Shown one piece after another: positions 35,038 through 46,824 of a DNA stretch of 64,000 nucleotides. A program made the translations under genes and the position numbers. The stretch comes from Perognathus longimembris pacificus (lineage: Eukaryota; Chordata; Mammalia; Rodentia; Heteromyidae): positions 54,787,398 to 54,851,397 of the forward strand of contig NC_063168.1 of NCBI RefSeq assembly GCF_023159225.1, in the 5' to 3' direction. Each line of letters begins with the position of its first letter. Positions within the stretch are counted from its first letter, which is position 1. The notes beneath the pieces were generated by a model. The model did not search any database and had not been told where the DNA came from. It saw only the letters and a program-made list of their open reading frames with translations.

Positions 35038-35529
35038 CACATCACATTTTCCTGATCCATTTATCCATGCTGGGGCTGATTCCATGTCTTGGTGATAGTG
35101 AATAATGCTGAAAAGAATGTGCTTGGGCTGATGGCTTTACTGTAACCTTGTTGGTGTTGTATTGGATAAATTCCCAGGAATGGGATTTTTGGATTACACA
35201 GGGTAATTCTATGTTTGGTTTTTGAGAAACCTCTATTCTTTCCAGACTGGTTGAACAAGCTTATGTTCTCACCAACAGTGTGCTAGAGTTCCCCTTTGGC
35301 TGAACCCTAGCCAGCCTTTGGTTTTTGTTTCCTTGATAATGGCCATTCTATCTAGTGTTCTTTTGATTTGCATTTGCTTTGTGGCCAGAGATGTTCAGCA
35401 TTTCTTCATGTGTCTTTTGGCCATTTTTAATTCTTCTGACAAGTCTCTCTTTAAGTTATGAAATGCTCATCAAAATCTCAACAGCATTCCTAAAGGAGAT
35501 AGAAAAATCAATCCAAAAATTCATATGGG

Positions 35530-35640
35530 GAAGGGGCTGGGAATGTAGCTTATTGGTAGAGTACTTGCCTAGCATGCCGGAGGTCTTGTGTTCAATTCCT
35601 TAGTACCACATAAATAAAATATATAAAATTTAAAAAAAAA
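35530..35640 (+). mobile_element. Monomeric ID SINE nested in L1
   Basis: GGGGCTGGGAATGTAGCTTA, A box TATTGGTAGAGTACTTG, B-box region TGTTCAATTCC, then an A-rich tail. No Geo half. The flanks AAAAATTCATATGG and AAAAATTGTATGG are near-duplicates and form the TSD. Confidence 0.9.
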
Positions 35641-36009
35641 ATTGTATGGAATGACCAAAGATTCTAGCTAGCAAAAGCGATCCTTAGCAGCAGAATAGTG
35701 TTGGAGGAATAACAATGCCAAACTTTAAACTCTACAAGAAATCCATAGTAATGAAAAGATCTTGGTACAAGCACAAAGATAGACCTGAGGCCCAAAGGAA
35801 CAGAATAAAAGTTCTAGAAACAAGCCCACAGACCTACAGCTATCTACTATTAGGCAAGGGATCCCAAATCATATGCCAGAGAAAAGACCGCCTCTTCCAC
35901 AAATAGTGTTGGCAAAACTGGATATTCACATGCAAAAAAACCCACAAAAAACCCTGAAACTAGATATTTAAGATGAAGCCCAAAGGTTTTTAGAATTAAT
36001 TTTGTATGA

Positions 36010-36845
36010 AGAAAAGAAAATAGTACAAATATCTGGGAGAAACTTCTGGCCATGAGAATCTATGGTTGAACATGCTAAGTGGGAAGAAGCCTCCCATATG
36101 ACTAACTCAACACATCAGGGAGAAGACTTGTACAAGATGAAACTGGACATCCTTTCAGGTGCCTGATCCAGTAATGTAGACTTGACCCTAAGCAAGCCAT
36201 TAAATAGCAAGGCATAATCAAGCTTGCTGTTTAAATTGAGTATCATAATTGTACAGTGAATAACACAGAGAGGACAGGAAACAAATCCGAGAAAGAACCC
36301 CGAGGTGATTATTTAAGTAATCCAGGAAAGAATGATAATGGTATGTTAACTCAGGGACAATAGCTTGATTGTCATCCTGAATTAAGAAAATGGCAGCAGA
36401 GGATAAAGAACAAGAAAATTATGAGAGGCTTAGAAATTGAAAGACCTGTAATAGATCTGGTATGTAGTAGAAAAAAAATTAGTTGATGGTTATTGGATTC
36501 TGGCATGAACATACAAGAGAAAACCCAACTTCTTTTAGCACAACTCCTAATATAAAAAGAATAGAATATTATTAAGTCACTATCATAAACAGTCAAATCC
36601 CATGTTTCCTCCAGCATCCAAATTGTAGTTTATGACAAATTATAATATTCAAAAGACCTGGATAAACAACACTAAGCCCAAATTTGAATGCTGTACCAGC
36701 TAATGAGTTTTAATGAAGTTAAGATGGCAAAATATTCTTTTGGCTTTTATGCTTATTTTAATTCAAGAGCTCCTAAAAGGATGAGCTATTGCTTTTGCTC
36801 TGATAACATAACATCTCAATTTTTCCCTACCCAATCCTGCCTTTC
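36010..36845. other. Single-copy-like DNA
   Basis: No element recognised beyond the right TSD of the preceding L1. Confidence 0.45.
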
Positions 36846-36849
36846 TTCA

Positions 36850-37055
36850 CTCTTCACAAATGAAGCAGCAATACTCACTAAACACTATGTTAGAATTGAA
36901 CTGTACAGCTTATGGGTGGGGACAGAAGGGAAAGAATGGGAGAGAGTGAGAGAAGGGGTGACACTGCTCAAAAAGAAATTTACTCATTACCTCATTTCTA
37001 TCACTGTAGCCCCTCTGCACATCACCTTTATAATAACAATAAAAATGAGTACAAA
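36850..37055 (+). mobile_element. L1 3'UTR tail fragment
   Basis: The plus-strand copy of the older L1 3' end: AACTGTACAGCTTATGGGTG, a G/A-rich stretch, GTGACACTGCTCAAAAAGAA, ACTCATTACCTCATTTC, CCCCTCTGCACATCACCTTT, and a short A-rich tail. Confidence 0.82.
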
Positions 37056-37059
37056 AGAA

Positions 37060-38970
37060 AATGTGGATTCTCCCCAATACATTTCCTTTAAGCAAATCTT
37101 CATCTCCGGTAGTCACCCTCCTATGGAGAGTGAGGTATACCTTCATTTCAGTAAGGCTTTATTTTCAATTCATTCAATCTGAGAATCAGGCAACATTCCA
37201 CAAGCATACATTTAATTTTGATGCCTATGTTCTGGTATCTAAAAACAATAGATTCTAGAGAGTTAGTTGGATTAATAGTGGACATGTGAAAGTGGTATTA
37301 CGTATTAACACAGTTTTCATCAGGTAATTCCTTTGCAATTGTGGCATTTAACTGCAGAATTTTAAAATTGGTCTTTGGGCTATTCTCATAATACCTTAAA
37401 TCTTATTGATATAGTCAAATATGGTTTCAAAATAGCGATAAATACTTTGAGATCTTCACAGATGCAATCACTTATAATGATAATTATATCGAAAGTCTTC
37501 TGGTGCTACTACTTACTGTAAATCAACACTGGTTTTGTCCGTTCCCTCTTCTCACATGAAATAAACAAGTCTCAAAACAAGAACTGCTGATGATAATACA
37601 AAAAGCAAAAAGATGCTAATGACAGAGGCTTTAAAAGTTTATTTTTTTGATTGCCAACCCTGTATATTTCTACTTTAGGTTTGATTTGCCTTTTCCTAAA
37701 AAGGCAATGAAGGACCTCCCGCTGTAGATTAATGCTTGATGTCAGGAAGTACATGGAAATGTGCAAGAGGAAAGTGACACCAGTCTCCAAATGGAGAGAC
37801 AGACGCATCTCACAGTGCTGAGGATGCCTGAAGGTGGGAGCTGAGGGAAGTCACACTCTAAAACACATAGTGTCAAAATTTGCATCCTCAGATTTGAGAG
37901 ACAAATGCTTTCTGAAGGAAAAATTAAAACAGGGATGTGTGAAAGTGTGTGGGTTGTGTAATGTGGAAGACAAACTTTTCAAAGCTAAATTGCAAGGGTG
38001 AAACCTAGATGTAAGCCTGCTGGAGATGCCGGATCGCCTTCGTTAGGGTCCAGTTTTGATTTTGTCTGACTTGTGCTGTGGAACATCTATTGCATTGACT
38101 TGAGATGATGGGCCCTAGATGATTTCCACTTAGTGAGCTCTACTAAATCTCCACAATCAGGCTTCAAGGAATGTGATTCAAATTGCTGGGAATGTCAAAA
38201 TGTGTTAATTGATTAATCTATGTTCATTGGATTGGGGGGAGAGGTGCTATATAGGATGGAAAGTCATTCAGAAAGAAACACAAGAAAAATGTTGAATTTG
38301 CAAACTTCTATTTATAAACCTGAACTATTTTAATAATTATTTTTTACCAAATCCCTCAAAATGGGGTCTGTCCATTTCAATATGAATATAGTGAAATTGT
38401 ATTTACACATAAATGTATGTGTTAGGACTAACTACATGTTCATGTACATATATGTAGAAACACACATGTATGTGCAATGTAGACCATTAAACACAACGAT
38501 ATTAAGAAAAATATGAGAGTCAAATGTAGAATATCATGCAGGCAAGGACATGTTTCAAACGCACAGGGCCTCAACTAGCACTTACCATTGAAAGGAAGCA
38601 AAGTGTGCATAACTCAGGGAGAAATGCTTGCTTCCTTTCCAGAACAATTGAAATTGAGGAACAGCTCTGCCTGTCCAAGATTAATCTTTACACTGAGTCA
38701 TAAAGCAGACAAATCTCCTGCTGGGTATGAATTCATTTTTAGTTCTAAAGCAGAAGTCTGAAACACTTCACAATTTCATGCTCAAACTATTTTTCCCCCT
38801 TCAACGTGGCTTTTAGATGAATGAAAACATCTACTTTATTGTTATCCAGTACACATAACTGTGTTACTAATTATTTAGCAAATTTTTAATTGGCTATATC
38901 CCTATAAAACAACTTATTATTATAAGTTATAAAGACACTGATTTCCAAATTTACTTAGCATATGCCTAAA
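37060..38970. other. Single-copy-like DNA
   Basis: No repeat or gene recognised. Base composition is more balanced at 37800-38250, but without motifs or splice pairs that I can support. Confidence 0.5.
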
Positions 38971-38988
38971 GGGTCACAGCAAGTCTTT

Positions 38989-39195
38989 TTTTTTTTTTTT
39001 GTTGCCAGTCCTGGGCCTTGGACTCAGGGCCTGAGCACTGTCCCTGGCTTCTTCCCGCTCAAGGCTAGCACTCTGCCACTTGAGCCACAGCGCCGCTTCT
39101 GGCCGTTTTCTGTATATGTGGTGCTGGGGAATCGAACCTAGGGCCTCGTGTATCCGAGGCAGGCACTCTTGCCGCTAGGCTATATCCTCAGCCCC
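38989..39195 (-). mobile_element. IDL-Geo SINE, 14-bp perfect TSD
   Basis: A complete antisense copy. CACAGCAAGTCTTT occurs exactly at 38975-38988 and 39196-39209. The Geo half has the CTTCCCGCTC variant shared with 54601 and near-shared with 61962, while others have CTTTTGCTC, suggesting a subfamily. Confidence 0.96.
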
Positions 39196-39211
39196 CACAG
39201 CAAGTCTTTCG

Positions 39212-40190
39212 AAAATGAAAAATGATTATTTACAGGGTTTGTACTCATTAGCTACCAAGTTTATTATTTTTTCTAGCTCTATGAGAAAATTTGATGGCAT
39301 TACAATATTAGTTGTGATTTAAGAAATTTGTTTCTTACTTTTGCCCCTTGTATTCTCAGCAGGGTTGTCTTTAATTTCAAGTCCTCAGGAAACTAGTACA
39401 GGAAAGGTGTATTTGGACAAAGGGAACCTGAGGCAGACAATGGACATTCTTCCTTTAAGGAGATTCCTAGGCCCTTTAGAAGGGTTACATCAAAATGGCA
39501 GGGTCAATTTTAGAGCACAATGAAATTATTATCTACTTTGATTGCTAGTAGAATTTTTCCATATAAAACCCAAACAACTGATACCTATGTTAGTGCCTAA
39601 TAAATGCATTATATATGTATATATACACACACATACATATTCATGTAATACAAATGTATTGGGCATTTATTTGCAGAAATGGCTCCTACCATTGGAAAGC
39701 TCAGATTCTATAGGAGAAGATGACCATAAATGGAAATAATACAATAAATATAGCACATCCTGTCATTGAAAAGATTATGAAAGTGGTATGTGTCCAGGAT
39801 TTTGAGTTTAAGAAAGAGGAAAAAATAAAATCAGATAATGAATCTTCAACAATTTTCCAAATGTTGTGAAGGCCACACCTTCCAAGATTTTTCTAATGTC
39901 TTCATAACAAATAGTTCTGGTATTAGTCAAGTTTTCAAAACTTTCAAGGGAATAAAAGATAGAGAGATGGATTCTTAAAGGCACCAAAATGAAAAAAGAC
40001 AAATGATTACCACCTGTAAATATAATAAAGATTAGACTAATACAAACCTTTTCATTGGAAACCACAGCCAAGAAAAACTATTTTCAGTGAAATATAGAGG
40101 ACAATAAAAATATCAGTACCAAGTATTTTATCTCTTATGTGGAAGTTTGGGGAAAGATCTGGATGTTGGAGAGGGATTATGAGGGATTGG
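39212..40190. other. Single-copy-like DNA
   Basis: A 60-codon open frame at 39341-39523 follows a pyrimidine-rich TTGTATTCTCAG, which could be a splice acceptor, but there is no donor pair or recognisable product. I do not call a gene. Confidence 0.45.
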
Positions 40191-40191
40191 G

Positions 40192-40195
<4 letters not shown>

Positions 40196-40235
<40 letters not shown>

Positions 40236-40240
40236 ATGTG
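40196..40240. repeat. (GT)n microsatellite
   Basis: About 19 GT units ending GCATGTG. Confidence 0.95.
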
Positions 40241-40290
40241 ATGTTGGAGGGCACCAGTGGAAAGGGAAACTGGATTTTATCAAATCATAC

Positions 40291-40379
40291 TGTATATATA
40301 TATATATATACATACATATATATGCATATATACATATACATACATATATACATATATGTATATATACATATATATAGAT
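40291..40379. repeat. TA/ATAC alternating tract
   Basis: An 89-bp nearly perfect purine-pyrimidine alternation built from TATA, CATA and GTATA units, 50 bp from the GT repeat. Confidence 0.93.
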
Positions 40380-40861
40380 ACCAAATTGAACACCATTAAT
40401 ATGAACCACTAATATGTGTGAATATAGGAAAAGGTATTTTCAACAGTGCTAAAGAAAGATAACTAACAAAGCATACATTTTATTCAAAATGTTAGGATGA
40501 CTTAAATATATAAATATATCCCTAGAAAGACAAGCCATGAAAAATCTCAACTTTCCAGTAATTATTTGGTTATAGACAGGTATAAGGAAGTCTAGTCATT
40601 GCTATATCGAAGAAAAAACATTGAAATCTAAACAGTGAAGGGGCTAAATGTACAGAAAGATAGCAATGCTATGATAGCTCTGTAGAAAGCTGGGGGAAAT
40701 ATCAATTCTACATAAATCTAGATTTTTAAAAGACAAATCCATTACCGGTACCATACAGTCATTAAAGAATAGTGATAGAAGTAGTAAAGACAATGATATA
40801 CACTCAGGTCAGTGTAGCATATACTAAGTGCTCCATGTATTCTAAAACCTGTTTACCCTCT

Positions 40862-41283
40862 TGGATAATTTTTCATTGCTATAAAAAATCATGATGCTAT
40901 CTGAGGCTGGAAAACTTTATAACGAGAAGCTTGTTTTGTAAGTTCAAGGTAAAAGTGCTGGTAAGATTTGGGCTCTGGTAAAGCCCTTATTAAATTAGGC
41001 TTCCCAATGGTGAGTGCTTGAGAAAGATATCACACTGCCAGACAGATAGAAAAGGGTGGGTTTTATTTCATTTTACTTGTCTTACAAGAACTCTTTCTCT
41101 CTCTCAGAACTTTAGGGTCCTACTGGGCTTTTTCAAGATCAGGGTTCCTAATGACTTACTACAGGGCTCCACTCCTAGGGGTTTGCTTATCTCTACATGG
41201 CTATGCTGAGGACCCAGTTTCTAACACGGGGAACACTGGAAATTATATTCCACACATATCCAGTCCACAGCAGAGATCTTGAT
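40862..41283 (-). mobile_element. Probable MaLR (ERVL-type) solo LTR, degraded
   Basis: Read on plus, CATTGCTATAAAAAATCATG, then AGGCTGGAAAACTTTATAAC, then GTTCAAGG, GTGCTGGTAAGATTTGGG, CTCTGGT, and later GGGCTCCACTCCTA and CACACATATCCAGTCCACAG, follow the order of a reversed MST/MLT-type MaLR LTR as I recall it. No internal region, no coding capacity. A non-autonomous ancient endogenous-retrovirus remnant. Confidence 0.5.
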
Positions 41284-41289
41284 TCATTT

Positions 41290-41980
41290 TATTGTCAGCA
41301 TAATCTATAGAAATATCTACTATCATCCTGCTCATCAAGGAGGACATTAATAACATCCTAGTAATACAACTAATTAAAGACAGTCAAGTGAAGAAGATAC
41401 AGAGCTGCAGTGTTTATTTTTACAATTCAAATCTGTAAACTGATTAAAACAGTCCAGTTATTGGAAAGGTGTGTTGAGAATGAAAATGAATGTACCTATT
41501 ACCTCCAACATTGAGATACATAACTCCCAAACTAATAAAACTGAAAGGGAATATTAGTAACTGGTATCATAATGTGAAGTTTTAATAGATCTCTTCCAAT
41601 TATTACTAGATCAAGCAGACAAAATATTTATGACTATATTTTATAAACAACATAATCAATACATTTGATTAAATGAACATATATAAATATTAGTGTTTAG
41701 CAACTGGAAAACGAACATTCTTTTTAATCATGGACATCCCTCTACAAGGTACTTTATGAAAAGAATCTTATACAGGTGTCTCTTTTTGTAACACTTTTGA
41801 TACTTGTCATTAAAAGAACAACAGAGGAACATCTATGTACCAATGTATTCTAGGACACTTCCTGATCTACTAAATGACCTTCTGGTGGAGAGAGAGAATC
41901 TTTCCAAATGCACTGTTCCCTGAGTAGTCACTAATCACCTATGGCTATTGGGTACTTGAAATTAGTTCAAATGAATGGCA
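41290..41980. other. Single-copy-like DNA
   Basis: Nothing recognised. Confidence 0.5.
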
Positions 41981-41984
41981 CTTT

Positions 41985-42385
41985 AAAATTTTTTGGCACT
42001 GCTGTGGGTTGAATTCAGAGACTAATGCTAGAAAGACAAAGCAGGTGCTCCACCACTAATATATGATTTCATTGTGACATAGCTTCTCACTACCTGCCCT
42101 GGCATCAACCTGGACAAAAATCCTTTTATTTTCTCATTTCACTGTGTATGTGATGACAGGTGGGTAGCACCATGCTTGGCATCTCCCATTGAAATGGAAT
42201 CTTTTTCTGCTAGAGCAGTCCTAGAGCTTAAATATTCCAATCTTAACCTCCCAAACATTTAGAAGGACAGAAATACCATCACTCCAACTAGAGGTGGAAA
42301 GTGATTTCACATGGATAACCTAGCTGGCCTCAAGAGGTAAGTAGCTAAGATTACAAGTGCCACTGGCTCCCAGCTGTGAGAGACA
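41985..42385 (-). mobile_element. Old dimeric SINE, tRNA-like and B1-like halves separated
   Basis: GCACTGCTGTGGGTTGAATT and AGCAGGTGCTCCACCACTAA at 41996-42060 are a reversed tRNA-like half. GCCTCAAGAGGTAAGTAGCT and GATTACAAGTGCCACTGGCT at about 42330-42375 are a reversed B1/Alu-like half. The ~270 bp between them is not clearly SINE, so this may be one element with an insertion or two neighbours. Confidence 0.5.
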
Positions 42386-42389
42386 CTTT

Positions 42390-42915
42390 GCCATTATGAG
42401 TACATGTCAGACTTAAGGAACAAAGAGCAAAAGGTATGTTCAAAAATATCATTAAAATCAATCATCTTAATCACTAATTTAATCACTAATCTTTCCATCA
42501 TTTTTATGCCAAATGATGTTACTTGGCTGTATTGGGTTAGAGGAATACATCATTAAGTAATCTCAACTGTGTGTATTTATTTAAAATAATGAACTACTAG
42601 AAAACCTTGAATTAATTACAAGTGTGTTTTGAATTGTGTCAGTACTGGAGAGAAGATGGGCATCGAGTTTGAAATACCTGAGACAGCATTATACTAAAAG
42701 ACAGAATTGTTTATCATTTCAAGACAAGCCACTAAAGTTTTATTGAAGACAAAAATCTGTAAAGATATTTACTGTTCTTACTTATACAAAAGCTCAGCAT
42801 ACAAGTTTCAAGTGTCCTCTAGTTTATTTGAATTGCAATGCAATTTCATACAGAATTCCAGTTTTTTCATGACTGTTCATGAAACCATTCTTTCTTTCTT
42901 TTTTTTTTATTAAGA
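42390..42915. other. Single-copy-like DNA
   Basis: Nothing recognised up to the T-rich start of the next L1. Confidence 0.5.
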
Positions 42916-42929
42916 GGCAAGTGAATTTT

Positions 42930-44603
42930 TTTAACTTTTTTCTTTATTGTCAAAGTGTGGTACAGAGGGGTTACAGAATCATATGAAAGGCAGTGAGTAC
43001 ATTTCTTGTTCAGCTTGTTACCTCCTCCTTCATTTCCCCCCTCCCCCTTCCCCCTTCCCCTCTCCAACCAAGAGTTTTGCAGTTGGTTTACACCAAATAG
43101 TTTCTAAGTGTTGCTTTTTGAATGGTTTGTCTTTTTGTTGTTCGTCTCTCAATTTTGGTATTCCCTCTCCCTTTCCCAGTTCTATTACCTGTATAAACAG
43201 TATCCAGGGTATTTGGATGAGATATAGTGGGTGGGGGTGCAACCACAGGAAGGGAATACAAGAGAAACAAAACAAAACAATCAAACAAACAGACAAGAAA
43301 AAAAATACAAAATGTACGGTTTCACATGGCATGTTGATAATAATCACAACAGTGATATAATTCTTGTTTCCATATCATGGAGTTCATTTCACTTGGCATC
43401 ATCTTATGTGATCATATGGATGTAGCAATTAGGATATTTTGATCTTCTACCATGACTAGCCTAATCATATACTAGCTATTCCTTATGAGGGACACCATAG
43501 CGTTTATGTTTCTTTGGGTCTGGGTCACTTCACTTAATATGACTTTTTTCCAAGTCCTTCCATTTCCTTACAAATGGGGCAGGGTCATTCCTTCTGGTGG
43601 AGGCATAGATTTCCCTTGTGTATATGTACCACATTTTCCTGATCCACTCATCTACTGAGGGGCATCTAGGTTGGTTCCATCTTTTAGCAATGACAAATTG
43701 TGCTGAGATGAACATAGTTGTGCTGGTGGCTTTAGTGTGGTCTTGTTTGTTGTCTTTTGGGTAGATGCCCAAAAGTTGGGCTGCTGGGTCATAGGGGAGC
43801 TCTATGTTTAGCCTTCTTAGGAAACTCCACACTGCATTCCAGAGGGGTTGAACAGGTTTGCATTCCCACCAACAATATAGTAGGGTTCCCTTTTGGCCAT
43901 ATCCTCTCCAGCATTTGCTATTATTGGATTTCCTGATAATGGACATTCTTACTGGGGTGAGGTGAAATCTCAACGTTGTTTTGACTCACATTTCTTTTAT
44001 GGCCAGTGATGTAGAACACTTTTTCATGTTACTCTTGGCCATTCTCATTTCCTCTTCAGAAAAGGTTCTTTTTAGGTCTTTAGCCCATTTGTTGAGAGGA
44101 CTGTTGGTTCTTTGTTTGTTTTGGAGGAATTTATTGTTTTGTGTTCTGTGTGTATTTCAGATATCAGGCCTTTGACCACTGTATGGCTGGTAAAGATCTT
44201 TTCCCAACCTGTGGGCTTTCTGTTTATCTTGGAATCTATATCCTTTGCCCTGCAGAAGCTCTGCAGTTTGATACAGTCCCACTTGTCCAACTTTTCTTTG
44301 ATTTGTTGCATTTCTGGGCTTTTGTTGAGGAAGTTTCTTCCAGTGCCAAGGAGTCCTAGACTTTCTCCCATTCCTTCTTTTAGTGTTTTCAGGGTATCTG
44401 ATTGTAGTTCTAGGTCTTTGATCCATTTGAAGTTGATTTTGGTGTAGGGTGATAAATAGGGATCTAGTTTTAGTTTGTTACAGGTGTTGACCCAGTTTTG
44501 CCAGCACCATTTGTTGAAGAGGCTGTCTTTGTTCCAACCTATATTTTTAGCTCCTTTGTCAAAGATTAGGTAGCGGTAGGTCTGTGGGTTCATTTCTGGA
44601 TCT
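42930..44603 (-). mobile_element. 5'-truncated L1, longest single-orientation copy
   Basis: Antisense, about 1.67 kb: T-rich tail, TTTATTGTCAAAGTGTGGTA, pyrimidine tract at 43025-43070, 3'UTR core to about 43475, then ORF2 to 44603. It ends in the Asp-Pro-Glu-Met-Asn-Pro-Gln block. A tentative TSD is GCAAGTGAATTTTTTT near 42917 against GCACATGAACCAATTTTT near 44604. It is uninverted across the segment where the 13.7-kb copy is inverted, which makes it the local ruler for that rearrangement. Confidence 0.93.
43480..44603 (-). pseudogene. L1 ORF2 C-terminal fragment with frameshift
   Basis: The frame changes between the upstream part (44072-44603, from Met-Asn-Pro-Gln to about Asn-Gly-Leu-Lys) and the downstream part (43530-43973, from Arg-Phe-His-Leu-Thr to the end). 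An indel near 44060 disrupts the Trp-Ala-Lys-Asp-Leu block. The CCHC knuckle is partly lost: the second Cys position reads Tyr in Cys-Trp-Arg-Gly-Tyr, and the His position in Leu-Leu-Tyr-Cys-Trp is Tyr. Confidence 0.9.
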
Positions 44604-44609
44604 GCACAT

Positions 44610-46588
44610 GAACCAATTTTTAAAGCTAAATGGTGGGCCAAGAGATTAGGGATGGATAAACTAAAAGAATGTGCCTTGCCAGACTTTAAGACACAATGTA
44701 AGGCTCAAAGATAAGTCCAATATGCATATGTTCAGAGATAGAAAATATTTTGACCAATGCAACTAAATAAAAATCTGTGAAGTAGACTGTATTTTACAAC
44801 TTGATATATCACAAAATAGGATTAAAGATCATTTTGGAATTGAGGGACTATTCAATAACTTTGACTGAAGAATTAATTTCCCAGTTAAATTGTATCCTTA
44901 AATTGGATTCTTACTTTCCACAAAATCATCTAGATAGGTTTAGGACTAAAATATTCAAGGGGAAGTTTTGAGACCCTAGAAAAATATAGGGAATAATTAT
45001 TTTCATTCTACTTTTTATCTAAGGAGAAATATGTTAAACTAAAATGTGTGGTAAACTTTACAAGTTTAAGTGAATGCATGTTCTTGTTAATTAAATATTT
45101 TTAAATCACAAGGCAGCCTAAGGACACTTGAAAAGGCAAGTCACAAGTTAAGAGATACTTTCTGTATATGAAATTTACAGAGGATTTGTAAGGATTTTTT
45201 CTTTATTATTTTCCATGGATCAAATACTGTTACAAGAAAATACATAACTATATAAACTGAAAAATAAGTTTGGCATTGACGATGAAAGTGATCATGGCTT
45301 GGTTTTGAAATCTTCCTCCTTGCCCTTTCCTTCCTCTTCCACATCTTTCTGAGCCATTTTCTTTTCTCCCCTTGAGATTTCTTCTTTGGTTCACTGAGAC
45401 CTTCAGGGCAGAAAAATGCATGAGGTGATTCAGATCTATGCTCAGCACCGTGCCTCACATCTCTTTAGTAGATGTAAAGCAGATTAAAAATGATCAATGA
45501 GTTCCTGCTCTAGATGGTGGGAATATGAGAAGTGATAATTCTATGAGAATTTTTTGAGCTGAGCACTATCTATTTGGTTCCCAATTGTGTAAGTCATGTA
45601 AAAAGTAAGTTTTGTTCCAGCTCTCACATAGTTCAGGGAAATTGAAATTTTCATAATATCTTCTTAAAGGAAAGCAGTAAAAAAAGAGCTTCATAAAGAA
45701 AAGAAAAACATGTGGTGGAATGCATATGTGCATTTCCAAATATGTTGTAAAAACTGACGATGATATTTCTCCTTTGGGCATTAGATCAATCTCATGCATA
45801 AACACTGGAATAGAAAAGGAGTTACTAAAGAAACAGATCATTGAATGTCTAAAAGCATTTGTATTCTGGGACTAGTAAAAAAAGAATATTTTTTTCTCTT
45901 TGCAATACAATGGAAAGATTTCAGAAGGGAAATATATGTTTCTTATAGTAAAATCCTTTGGGAGATACAAACATATATGACAAAAACAAAATAAAGAAAT
46001 AAGTTTTTCTTTAAAAAATAGCCTTCAATCTTACTGCAGTAATGACAACTAACCCATGGTAATACTCAGAAGGAAATAAACCTGGCTCAAATATTCCTTC
46101 TATTTGTTGGTATTCTATTCTGTCTTTAGAGGAGCCCGAGGTATAGCAAGTAAGATGAACTTTCCCTTCAGGGAGTGTACATTATTTTGAAAATAACATC
46201 ACAGTGGCAAATAAGATTTATGAACACGTTCCTATATTATTAACTGGGTGGCTGGAACAAAATCAGGACCTACCTTTTCTAAAACCTTCTTTTCCTAAAT
46301 CATTACATGTTATTTCTAGCTTATAAAGACTTCAGTGTTGTGTTCTTTGTACTGTATTACTGAACGTGATTTTCCTGACATTCTTCAGGTGAAGAAGAAC
46401 CAAGTTGGAGATACAGGCTAAAAGAAACGTTTGACACCTCGTCTCAATTTAGGTTAATAGTATTTTACTGGTTATTTTTAATTTAATGGCATTTTATTTT
46501 CTTTGTTGGTTTATTTTAGATCTAATGATGGTAAAGAAGAGTTTTCCAAAGTATCATTTCCTGTTGGGAGGAGGTTAGCATGTTGATT
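44610..46588. other. Single-copy-like AT-rich DNA
   Basis: No clear element. A stretch at 44820-45050 has faint L1 ORF2-like order but is too diverged to call. Confidence 0.45.
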
Positions 46589-46603
46589 AAAATGGAGAGT
46601 CAG

Positions 46604-46808
46604 GGCTGGGAATGTGGCTTAGTGATAGAATGCTTGTCTAGCATTCATGAAGCCCTGGGTTCAATTCCTCAGCACCAAATATACACAAGCCAGAAGTGGT
46701 GCTGTGGCTCAAGAGGTAGAATGCTAGACTTGAGCATAAAGAAACCAGGAACAGTGTTCAAGCCCTGAGTCCCAAGCCCCAGTACTGACAGAAAAAAAAA
46801 AAAAAGAT
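46604..46808 (+). mobile_element. IDL-Geo SINE, diverged, perfect 13-bp TSD
   Basis: The left half is closer to ID (GGGCTGGGAATGTGGCTTAG, then AGTGATAGAATGCTTG). The Geo half is CAGAAGTGGTGCTGTGGCTC to AGCCCCAGTACTGACAG. AATGGAGAGTCAG flanks exactly at 46591-46603 and 46809-46821. Confidence 0.95.
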
Positions 46809-46824
46809 AATGGAGAGTCAGAGA

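Larger units (their letters stand above)
34465..35986 (-). mobile_element. Twin-primed (5'-inverted) L1, older subfamily
   Basis: The sense arm on minus (34465 to about 35458) carries a 3'UTR ending TAGCTGTACAAAGCAG on plus, then ORF2 C-terminal sequence with a (CA)n insertion at 34990. At about 35458 the L1 flips: plus-strand ORF2 follows from the Ile-Gln-Lys-Phe-Ile-Trp block (35510) through the Phe-Lys-Leu-Tyr block (35720) to the Cys-Trp-Gln-Asn-Trp block (35910). Roughly 100 codons between the arms are missing. AATTAATTTTGT flanks both ends (34453-34464 and 35994-36005), and the match extends leftward through T5 plus A/G. An ID SINE sits in the inverted arm. Confidence 0.88.

Noticed and set aside
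36688..37182. 164-codon plus-strand open frame
   Set aside because: Its second half is an L1 3'UTR tail (36850-37055), and the first part shows no domain.
39341..39523. Exon starting after a pyrimidine tract and CAG
   Set aside because: No donor site pairing, neighbouring exons or recognisable peptide.
44820..45050. Ancient L1 ORF2 fragment on plus
   Set aside because: Faint order similarity only (a Lys-Leu-Tyr-Pro-like block near 44885); too diverged to support by eye.
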